Assembly (NCBI RefSeq): GCF_000003815.2
Contig: NC_049979.1
Coordinates: 25,113,574-25,153,905, forward strand
Reading direction: 5' to 3'
Source of the DNA: Branchiostoma floridae
Lineage: Eukaryota; Chordata; Leptocardii; Amphioxiformes; Branchiostomatidae
DNA: 40,332 bases
The notes below the pieces were generated by a model. The model saw only the letters and a list, made by a program, of their open reading frames with translations. It ran no database searches and was not told the origin of the DNA. The first letter of the stretch is position 1. Every line of letters begins with the position of its first letter. The translations under genes were made by a program, and so were the position numbers. Positions 1-12,000 of the stretch are shown here, piece after piece.

Positions 1-26
1 AATTGACATTTCCATTCTGCCCTCAG

Positions 27-3000
27 TGTTTCTCAAGTGGTGCTGAACTGGGCAACCATACAAGAGACCATGATTACCACATTGTGGTAAGTACATTTAT
101 CATATTAAGTAAGGAGTCTTTTATATTCATCTCCATAAAAAGAGGTGCTGTTTTTAGTTTGTCTTAAGTTACCGTTTGTGTTTCAGCAATTCTTTCTATA
201 TTTTACACCGAGCATTTCTCAGGGCAAACTAAATTTAAAAAACTAGAAAGGCCAACATTTGCTTGAGAGCAACTACAGCATATGTCAGCCATCTCCCTCC
301 CCATGTAACAATAGACGGTTTCAAAATATTCGTCATCATCGGTCGGCTGCGGCGCAGACGACTAAGTTTGAAAATCACCCATGTGCAAAAATGGAACGCT
401 TCTGCTTAAAATGACTTATAACTACTAATCACACTTTTGAGCAAAACTGAATTGTACAAAACCCCCTTCAAGAATAGACTCTTCCAGTGCACCCCATGTA
501 GAAAGGTAAAATAGACCACTCCAAAAACACTTCCATGTGCAAAATCAAAATGGACTTTCGAATCATCAGCCGTCCAAAACCATATCTGACAAAAATCCCC
601 CCTCTGTGCAAGAATCGACTCTTCCTGTTATACCCCTATGTAAAATGGAGCGATCCAAAAATACAAGATAGGACATCGACATAATCACCAAAGTCCACAA
701 AATGAATTTAAAAGAATACCCCCTTTGTGGAAGAATGGAATCTTCCAGCATACCCTGTTTAAAATTGCACAATTAGTCCATGGGCCAGCACCCGAAATTT
801 CACATATCGGTACCCTCCGGGATGGCAAATTCTCCTTGTTATTTTTGAATAGTAGAAGGCCAGTGGCATATATTTTGACGTGATAGCCATTCTGGTATGG
901 TAGCTTTCTACCGGCTATCAGCCTTCAAACCTATCGCCACCTAATGGATGATCTGGAAATTTCGTGCCCCTACAAGGGGTAGGGGCAAAAAATTAAACAT
1001 CAGTATTTTTCAATGAAAATTCACAGGCTGGTAGAACCTGTTAAGAGGATCACAAAAATATCTTTTGATTTTCGGTTTTGTGATTCAACACAAAATTATG
1101 ACCGCCTAAAATCAGATTTTTGACGATTTTCTGGTGAAAATAGCATGGAGAATTTGCCACCTCGGAGGTACCGATTTTTTCTCTGGCCCATGGACTAAAT
1201 ACTAGTAGACAAGTCCAGAAATACTCTCACAGTACATGGCCTTTTGTATAATAAGCAACCCAGTCCAAAACTGAATTTTGAAAAAGTCCCCTGTGCATGA
1301 ATGGACTCTTCCAGATAACACCAGGCTTGCTTATTGGTTGCCGAATCCACCTTATGTGCAGTCTTCAGGTGGGGGTCAACTTCCATTCAACAAACAGAAT
1401 TCGGAATCATCACCCATGTCCAAAACTGAATTTAAAAAAAAACAACCTATATGCAAGAATGGACTCCCAGTAGTAGTCTTATGTCAAGTGGATCAGTGCA
1501 AAAACACTTCCGCTAAAGGAAAAATTTAATACCAGGGCACATGTACAGGGGCCCAAAATATATATGTTTGGTCTACAAATGACCAAAGGTAGTTGAAAAA
1601 TGAACAAGTTGAAGCCATTTGAAGATTTGACAGGAGAAGAGACCGAGAAAAAACAATATATTGCAAATCCATACTGTAGTATGGATTGCAATATACTGTA
1701 AATGCAGAAATGTTTGCGGTGGATTATTGTTCGCGGTTTTCGCGGTGACCACTGGGAACTTAAAACCACCGCGAACATTTTTCTATTACGGTATTAGACT
1801 GCTGTCGATGGTGCTACCGCGAACTTAAATCCACTGCAAAAAGTCCCTTTTCCCGCTACCGCAAAATTAAATCCCTGCAAACTTAAATGCATTTACAGTA
1901 ACTAGAAAGGCCGACATTTGCTCTGGAGCAAATAGAGCATAATGCAATCCATCTTTATCCCTATGCAAAAATGTACAGTTTTATATCAACCTTTTGCTGG
2001 AGTTGACCTGTCCCACAACATCATCCTGCTCCAAACTTTATTTTACCCCCCATACAAGAATGGACTCTTCCAGAACACCCCTATCTATGAAAAATGGATT
2101 GGTCTATGTGATCCATTTCCATTTCTACAGCTAGTGCTAAAGCTACCCCAATACCAAATTTTACTAAGCCATTTTTGACTAAGAATGTGTATTTTTTGCC
2201 CTTGTATAGAAAACTAATGACCTGAAACTTAGTACAGAGGTGCATTGGACATATGCTCACAGAACCGCGTCAACATTTTTTTCTTAGATTACTTAAAATG
2301 AGTTATTTTGTGATTTTAAGCTAATTGACTCATTTACATTAACCGTGTCTTAGCTTCGTTTCCCATTGAAATCCAAAATTGTTTTTAGCTTGACTTTGCC
2401 CTACCTTTGTTTGCTATTGGAATCAAAATTGTCATCGTCTTGACTTGTCTTACCATGTCTCCGATTTGACATCTAAAATTGTCTTCATTCATAGTTAGGG
2501 TATAAAAGATCAGTTTCTTGCAGATCACTTCAGTGTCACTGACGAAGGATAGTGGATACAACTTTTTGGCGTATCTTACTACCTGGATGTCTAACCTATA
2601 TCGACGTAAATGGAAGTCCATTTTGTGTCCCCTCAGGACCAGGGGAACTTCTCCCTGTGTGAGTCGGAGTGGACAGCTCTGGAGGAACTTGCAGTGCTGG
2701 AGGGGATTGAGCAGTATGGTTATGGGAACTGGTGAGTCTCGCTTGCACCTGTCATTCATCTCAAGGCAGATCAATATAGAATACAACATGGTGTATTCCG
2801 TATCACCCGAGGTCCCGGCCCGACCGCGGGTCGGATCCCCCGACGGCCGCGGCTGGGGTATTTATGTCATACCCACCTGGGCTGGGGTATTTATGTCATA
2901 CCCACCTGGGCTGGGGTATTTATGTCATACCCACCTGGGCTGGGGTATTTATGTCATACCCACCTGGGCTGGGGTATTTATGTCATACCCACCTGGGCTG

Positions 3001-6000
3001 GGGTATTTATGTCATACCCACCTGGGCTGGGGTATTTATGTCATACCCACCTGGGCTGGGGTATTTATGTCATACCCACCTGTGAAAACCCATGTTTTGA
3101 TGCAAAATGCGCCAGAAGTTGAACAAGTTTGCTGCCCTCGATTAAAAGTGTTCCAACAGTAATGTTCCAAAGTCCGAATCAGGTATTTGAATTGTCAACC
3201 GTGCCGCAGTCGGCCCGCTCTAAATAGTTTGATTCATTGGAATGGAGCCCGTATGATACAACTTAGAGCCCAGCAATTATAATTTTTTCAAAAAAAAATC
3301 AATATGGAAATTTGAATACATTTGAACTCCTTCAAATACTTTGGAAACATTTTGAAAGAGATGGCACAAAAACCTCTTAATTTACAATAATTTTCAGACA
3401 TCTGCAGGATTCTTTCACTTTTAGAAATATTTACAAAAAATGTTAAACCTTGCCAAATGGTAGAATTAGCTTATTGCCCCAATATAACACCCAACCATAC
3501 TTTGCAAGGATGTGTTACATGTAATTGCTTTCTTCCCAGTCCACTATTACAAAAATTGGTAGAAAATGGTAAATAATGGCAAAATGCTGTTACCATTATT
3601 TACAATCTGTTAGAAGTATTCTGTTCCACATTTTGAATATTTCAAAGGCTTTACACAACCAGGAAAACATTTTAGAAAGTTGAAATATTATTCAAAATAA
3701 TTTCAAAGTATCAAATATCCTAGACATCTAATTGAAAAGAATTGAAAACATCTGTATATGATGACAATTTGGAATAGACCCTAATCTCTAACTCTACAGC
3801 TTGTCAGTTAACCTTTTTGTTTTGTAGGGAGGAGATTGCAGACCACATTGGAAACAGAACATCCCAAGGTAAAGTGAAGATCCAAACACACATATGCAAC
3901 TAGAAAGACCCACATTTGCTCGTGAGCAAATACAGCATATCTGAATGGAGTAATGGATGATACAGTGAGAACGCTAGAAAGGCAACATTTTTGAAAAAAA
4001 TGCAGGATGTGGGCGAAGGGAAAAGAAAGCAAAAATCGCAAGAAAAGAAGCAACAAGAAAGGCAACATTTTCGCGAAAATGCAGCAAAAAGAAAAAAAAA
4101 ATTAAAAAACATTATCTGTCCACGGATTCGATCCCGGAGCGTTGGTTTACCACGCGTGAATAATACCACTGAGCCAGTGCTACAACATATTACGAGCGCA
4201 CGTTTTAACTGGTATACAAATTTATTGCGTTGCTTGAACACGTCCGTTCACCGTTGAATTTGCAAGATTCCAAGGACCAATTTTCTGAAGATAACGTTTT
4301 TATGTAAAAATTTATCAATCTCGTTCATTCCATGGCGGGCAACTTCTTCCTTGAGCGCCTGTTTGGTCGTCTCAGCTGCTATAGTAATGTCAAACTGCAT
4401 GCCGAATGCCATTTTGTGTCCTGTGCGTTGATTGGTTCAGTTCTGCGTACACCCGAGACAGTCCGCGACTTTGTCCCAATCAAAAAGCTGGAAACGCGTA
4501 GTATATGTTGACAGCTTCCATTTTTTTCTGAGTTCTGATTGGCTATTATCAAAGTCGATGCCGATTGTGTTCTGTGCGTTGATAGGTTCACCTCTGACGT
4601 AAAACCGAGAAAGTGCGACTGTAAGCCAATCAAAAAGCTTGAAACGTGGAGTGCATGTTTACAGCTTCCATTTTTTCTGATTTCCGGTTGGAATATGCAA
4701 ATATCTGAGGAAAAACTAAATGTTGGGCTCTGCCCACATAGTGATAAAAACACAAGGGTTCACAGCTAGAACTGCTTTGCAAATGTAGAATTGTTGAAAA
4801 TGTATCTTTGTAACCTAAAAACATGACAGATTTAATAATCATAATTAACAACGTGGGACAGAAAAAAAATTAAAGCTAGACTAGAGATAGTCCTGACCCC
4901 TACTCTGTGAATGTCTCACTGCACTTTGGCTGCCGGTTCGAAACATACTCAACAAATTGATAAAGAACAAATGTTCTTACATTTTTTGCATTTTGTTGTC
5001 TTCTAAGTCATGCTTTTATATATTATGCAATATAATTTAGATGTTGCATACTGCGTTATTATGTTACCTTCACAGAAGGGAACATATTGTTTTTGCTTTG
5101 TTTCTTCTTCTTCTTCTACGCACAAATAAGGTCAACGACCTGGACCAGACGGCTGTCACCATGGTAACCGGTAAAGTACATGTAGCAGGCACCATGTGGT
5201 GTTCGGTTACATAATGTAGCAAATGTCAGATCTAGAGGGGCTCGGGTCACTACATTTAGAAATGTGTTCAAATAAGAATGAACAAAACAGTTGCCAGTGT
5301 TAGACTACAACATGTGAAGGTAACATTCTGTATTTGCTTGCAAATATTACCTTTCTAGTTTAAAAGTATGAATTAGAAGACAAAATACACAAAACATAAG
5401 AAAATTCATTTGGGTGAAAGTTTCTTCAAACACACGACATGTGAAAACTTTATTATCTTTGTCTCAGTCTGGATCTTTGTTGTGTTTCCACAGAGGTGAT
5501 AGAATTTTACCAGGCGAGGTTCGTCCACGGCAACCTGGGCAAGTCCTGCATTCCTGAAGAGTCACCGTACAAGGTGGTGGACCACACGTCTTCCAAGGAC
5601 GGCCCCCTGTCCCCCAGTTTGTCCACCCCTCCCCAACCCCCCGCGGAGCTGACCCTACAGGAGCAGCAGGAGCTGGGCTACATGCCTCTCAGGGATGACT
5701 TTGAAAGGGTATGTACTGTAAATGCAGAAACTTTCGCGGTGGTTTAATGATCGCGGTTTTCATGGTGGCCGCTTTACCGCGAACTTAAAACCACCACAAA
5801 CTTTTTTCCATAGCAGTAAGAGATTACAGTGCATGGTGCTGCCGCAAACTTAAGACCACTTAAAACCATTTTTCCGCTACCGCAAAATTAAATCTCTGCG
5901 AACTTAAATGCATTTACAGTACATCGAAGAAGACCTTTTTTGCAAGAACAGTTGTACACAACAGTTGAAGCCATGAGTTTGATTTCGGCATTTTTTGCTC

Positions 6001-9000
6001 ACCAGACTTGAATGTGCTGAAAAGGGATGCAGTCCTTATAATGGTACTTTACACCATGGTCCACTGTTCATTGTTATACAGTCAAACCTACCCAAGACGA
6101 CCACCCGGGGGACCGGCCAAAAGCGGTCAATTTGGACAGGTGGAGGGTTAGAAGAATATCGACTCACAACATGCCCGATGCATAGTTTAAATGGTTTCCA
6201 TTGTGTTTAATGGCAAATAGCAAGCACACGCACGTGCATCCGCTGCCAACTCTATTTTGAACATAACGTTGTAATGGTAGTCAAAATCCTACGCAAACTG
6301 GCCAAATTTGGCACAACATTGCGCTAGTTATCGTTGAAAATCGCTGACACCTCAAGATTTATAAATGTTGCGGTCGTTATGAGCAGGGATTTGGTCCCAA
6401 TTTTTGGCGGTCGCGTTGGCCAGATGGTCATTGCGAAGAGGTCGCTTAATGCTTACATCAATGGGGGAAATTTTCGGGACCGAGAAAAAGTGGTCGTAAT
6501 GGCCAGGTGGTCGCTAAGAAGAGGTGGTTGCTTGGGCAGGTTTGACTGTAGTTGAATAGGGAATTTCCCCGGCACAATGGACCCGTAATTAATTTTTTTA
6601 ATCATCTGTCTTCTCTGTCACAACCTGTGGAAGAATACATGTGTAGCTCTTAAGTGAACCACTGGTAAACTAGTTTGAGATCACTTTGACTTTTTTTACC
6701 AGTGTTTACCATTTTTGCCCAAAAAATGGGGAAAGTCCATTCATGTGATTGCATATTTTCAATCTTCTAGCATCCTCCTAGGCAGGGACATCCAACAGCC
6801 AAACTGCCTGTCTGGATGTGCCCTGCTCTTTCAACCGTCACCCTTAGTTCCTGACCGTCCTGCTTATAAATATTAATGAGCTTACCCTTATATATGCGAG
6901 ACCCCTTTTGAAAATGGAAAGCCTATTCTCTGATTGGCTGACAGCTGGTTTGGGGGGGACGTCCACAGGAACTAAGGGTGACGGTTAAAAAAGCAGGGTA
7001 CATCCAGACAGGCGGTTTGGCTGTTGGATGTCCCTGTGTAGGAAGATGTCTTCTAGTAGATGTTGCATTATGGAAGGCTCATGTTCTGACTCATTTCTGT
7101 CTCGCAGGAATATGATAATGAGGCAGAGAGTATGGTCAGTACACTAGCTGTGAACTATGATGATGATGATTTAGAAACAGGTAAGGCACAAGAACATTTG
7201 TAATTACCTCCATCAGGGCTCGAAATACCACCTGCATATGCAGGTTAGTGCAGGTAAAATTGGAGCTGTGCAGGTATTTTTGGTGTCTACCTACACCTAA
7301 CCTGCACTGGTCCAAGTACTGGGTTTTATACATAGATGTCTTATGATGTACATTTTATAGGTGTATGTTAGTATTGTTATTAGATGCATTGACTGTTACT
7401 GCCTATAAAGTATAAAAGAAAAAAATAGCAATGGTTCCTCAACAATTTTAGTATGATCCATACTTCCTAAATTGAGAGAGGTTCAGGTGAAATTTTCAGT
7501 GTTACCTGCACTTGTGCAGGTATGCTGTATTTCGAGCCCTGTCCACGAAATATCATGGAGGTTATATTTTCACTAGTTTTTGTGTGTTATGACATATGTA
7601 ACTAGAAAAGAGAGAAATATTGATAGACATCAATTATGCAAATTGTTATCTAATTTACATGGTTAACGATAAATTGTTATTATAGTGTTAATTTAAATGA
7701 CGAAAATTCCTTTCATTGTGACATTTGTAGCAACATGTAACGTTAAGTCGAACATGCGGACGTAAGTCATGATAATTAGGGTCTTATTTACATAATTTAT
7801 GAGAAAATGCTACAAAAGCTTTCTAGGAAAACAAAAAAATGAAAACAAGCATGTCTTAGAGTCCAGCCGCTGTTGTTGCTAACTGACCCAGATCGTCATC
7901 TTTTGACTTCATCCGTTTCAGCTTTGAAATTAGCCCAAGTGGACATGTTTTTACGAAGACTAAAAGAAAGGCAAAGAAGAAAAAGGTGAGTCAACATCTT
8001 TTGTTTCTTTCTGTATTACACTGTGCTATTAAGTTATATCTATTTACCCCCAAAATAGCCCATCAGAGTTCACTATTTTCTGTTCTAATGACAATACAGT
8101 AACTTTCGTGGTGGTTTCGCGGTTTTCATGGTGACTGTTAGAGCGCCAGACTTTGTCGGCGAATTAACTTGGTGAGAAAGATCAGTAGGTACTGAAATTA
8201 TGTGTAACTTCTTGCTGGTGTTCAATTGATCAGCATTTGTCTCTATAGTGGCTCCCATTCTATAGTGGCCACATATATCCAGTCCCTTGAGTGGCCATAT
8301 AGACAGGTTTGACTGTACGTGTATGTTCAAGCCAATTGTACACATAAAAAAAATGCAAGTGTTATAGTTAACATCAAGATAACAGGTAACACAACGGAAA
8401 ATGGTGGCATTTCTTTGCACAACGAGGTTGTCTTTGTTGCATCCTCAATGGCCTAGTGAGAGCCTGGCCCTCAGCACTGGATGGTACTCAGTGTACAGTA
8501 CCTGGCTCTTGAAGACCAATTGTTGACAGAAAATTTTTTTTATCAAGGCATAAATTCTGAACATTCAGATTGGACGTAACTTAAGTAAGACACAATATGA
8601 TGGACTGTGGAACATAAGGATGGGCTGTGAAGTTGTTTTAAGCATATCCCTTCTTGGATGGATCAGATTAGTGCTCAATTGTCTTTGATTGAACCGCAGC
8701 CCGCATACGAATGGCAGATAGAAATGCATTGGAAAAACCTGGGGCAAAGGGGTGGATCACTTTCATTGAAACACATGGATAAATGGCATATAATGTCATC
8801 ATAATGCCATCAGCTTCTCTAATATACTGATTGTGTAATAAAACCAATTTTTGTGTAAACTCCGTCCTTTGTGGTGTTGGCGCACAAGCAGTTCTTCACT
8901 CTGTTATTTTGTCTCCAGAATAGCAAGAGAGTATGGACTTGTAGGCATCTTCTTCAACAAACAAAAGCAGCAAGGTAATCCCTAGATGATAATCATGATG

Positions 9001-12000
9001 ATGAATTTGATATGCAAAACTCTGTAATGTCATTTTTGTGGCTTAACTTTTTGTATATCATGATTGTTGTTTTTAAAACTCTGACATCATTTTTTTCTAT
9101 TTCTGTTTCCAGCCAAGAGAAAGTTGTCAAAAGATGAAAAGTAAGGCAAAATTGCTGCTTACTTGCTTACTAGTTTGGAGTGCTTATATTTGTGTTTATC
9201 AGTGTATGGCATTTCAAGTCACTAATACAGTCAAACTTGGCTGAGCAACCACCTGATGTCAGATGACATATCGAAACAGTCCCTTCCGTTTTTACATAGT
9301 TAAGACCTTTTCCAAGCAATCAACTGTCCTACCCAACCAGCTACCATATTTTTGCAGTCCCCGTTCATACTAAGCTTACCAAATCAGATTTCGGGCCAAG
9401 ACCACTTAAGCGGGCGGGATTCATGTGGTCAAAGTCACAGCAAAGCTGGCTAAATCGCAAACTTGAAATTTGTTTACATAACAGCATGGAGATTAATAAC
9501 TGTGGGCCTCTGTTAGAGATATGTTTACTGACAAATATCTTTCAAGGTATATTATATATCATGCAAATGAAATCATTTGCTACGATTTTGTTTGGCCAAC
9601 CAACCAACTCGCCAGGAGCAACCAACTGGCCTCAGGAACCATTTTTGCGCAGTCCCTTCAGTGGTTGCTCAGGACAAGTTTTACTGTATTAGCACATGAC
9701 ATTGCAAGATGTATGGATACTGTATAGAGTTATTTTTCTATCTTCTATTGTTGTAGTTTTGTAAGTGATAAATTGTTTTAGAATTAGAACACTCTCTTGA
9801 TATTCATATTGAAGAAGACTGCAGACCAGACCTTAAGTTCTTTTTCTTTTCCCTCTTCAGGGAACTGCGGGACAGAATGAAAGTATTTTCCCAGTTCCAT
9901 GCCTCAGAGCAGCATGAACAGTTCTTCGAAAATCTTCAAAGTAGGTTTCTTTTTATCGTTGCAAGTAGGGATGCGTACCTAAACCCACGTTTAGGTACAG
10001 GTCCGGATTCGAATCCAGAGGTTTAGGTACAAGTCCGGACCTAATGAGTCCAGACCTAAATGCATGGCATTGAATATTATATCATAATATTGTGTTATAT
10101 TATGTTATAATGGCAAAACAATGTATTAAAAAGGGTAGAAGCATGTTTGAACCAATAAAAACGTGTTTATTATGGTAGACACATGATGCAACAAAAATTT
10201 GACCCTTGTTGCTTTTCCCTCACTGGGGCTCAGAGACTACTATGGTGATTTCACAGTAATTTTATCTGTCAAAGTGGCCATCCCCTGACCTGTTATCCTG
10301 CCTGGCTTGCACTAATTAGATACAGGTCCAGTACCGGTACACCAGGGTTCGGTATTTTTAGCGACGCCTGATGGGCGAGCTTAATAGTATAGTGTGGAAC
10401 CGTTTCGAAAGTATTCTAAAAACTGTACAGGAATGTCAGGAATGTCAAAAGTCCGCGCGTGCGTAGTTGCATCATGCCGGACTGTACCATTACCTCCACG
10501 GGTAAGCTTTCCAGTCGCAGGACACATACCGCGGTACCGATATACGTGTGCACAGCAGTGTTTTCCGTATTCGCGCAAGGCGATTTTTGATTGATAGCCG
10601 TGCAAAATTGAGAAAAGCCTAGGACTTCAGACGTACCCGAATTGTAGTATGTAGTATGGTGGTCACGGAAATGTAAACATTTGAAATAGGGGGTAAAAGA
10701 TTGTTGAAATATGTTTCTCGAAAAATGACCTGTGAGTCGTGGAAATCACTTCCGGGTTCGTTCGTGGTTTATGTGTGCAGGAGTTTGGAAAGTTTGGTGG
10801 CCTTCTTCACCCTTAATATCTTTGCTTCAAAAATAAAAACTGATGTGTGAAACAGGCATTGTTTGAGCTTAAAACATGTGGGGGTTGTGAGATAGCGATG
10901 TGATAGTTACCTTCGCCAAGAAAGTTATATTTTGGCTAGCGTTTGTAGGTGTGTGCCGGTTGTAGAAGACCACCATAGCTCAAGAACGCCTGGATGGATT
11001 GTATTGATATTCGGTATGTGGGTAGGTCTTGTTGAGACCTGGAAACGATAAGATTTTTGGCTTCCTATTGGCCTGCTACGGTACTGCAGCAGAACTTCCT
11101 GGTTTGATACCTCGCCGGTTCTGGACATGCTGCGGCTATGAATCTTGATGCTGTAAGTAAGTGGTATAGGTTTGGGCCCCCTAGCGGCTTATTTTGGAAC
11201 TGCAGGACAGGTGACTTAGGTGTCAGACTATTAAAGGGAATAGCCAAAGAAGGGGTTGACGGATTGTTATGGTTTTTGATATGTGGATAGGTTACGTGAT
11301 GGTTAATATAATTGCATATTAATTATGAAGAATTATGCAGAGTGGAAGCTAATTTGCATAATAAATTGGGAAATTGTCTAAACATGCTCAGCTCAATTAA
11401 AGGACCATTACAACATGTGACCTTTGTAACTGAGAAAGAGAAGAATATTGATAGATAAATACCTTATTTGCATAATTAATGAGAAAATGCTAACATATAT
11501 TGCGCATGTCTGTTTGTTGGAGATGATCAAGTTATATAGTTTATGCAAATGAGGGCCTTATTTGCATAATTCATGACAAACACAATTAATTCAGTAGAAA
11601 AATATTTTTATCTATCTATATATCTATATGATATCGATACTGGCCGAAACCCTTTTTTTAGCATATTGTTATTTAGCTAGAGTAAAATGAGGCCCTGATT
11701 TGTAAAATTGAAGCATTTACATTAGTTCACCCTTCACTCACAAGGGACCCCCTTTGACAGCAATGCTCTATGAACATCCATCGCCAGACGAATGGAATAC
11801 GACTATTAAAACCTATTAACAACAACAATCTATAAAACTTATAAACATTAAAACCGTCGCTATGGCAATAATTTTAATTGCCACAATTTTTGTATCTGTA
11901 CCTAATTGATTGTACCGGTACTGTATCGGACACTGTACCGGTACACATCCCTAGTTGCAAGCAATATTGAGTTTGATTGACCTGTACATGCTCAAATGTA

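Larger units (their letters stand above)
380..2120. repeat. Degenerate ~140-bp tandem satellite, interrupted by insertions
   Basis: The anchor CAAGAATGGACTCTTCCAG recurs, with changes, at 469, 609, 730, 1296, 1454 and 2055. Between anchors the same phrases return: CACCCCTATGTA, TCCAAAAACACTTCCATGTG and a run of A before CCCCCT. Spacings are 140, 121, 566, 158 and 601. The 566 spacing falls to about 142 once the 424-bp insertion at 774-1197 is removed. The last spacing includes the MITE at 1694-1900. The array lies in the first visible TADA2B intron. Small ORFs here are not genes. Confidence 0.75.

Noticed and set aside
2851-3082. Regular repeats resembling a CRISPR array
   Set aside because: The 29-bp units are directly adjacent without spacers and lie in an intron of an animal gene; it is a minisatellite.
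2518-3162. 214-residue open frame, plus strand
   Set aside because: It joins intron, the SANT exon in a wrong frame and the minisatellite. Length comes from a 29-bp repeat that has no stop in any frame.
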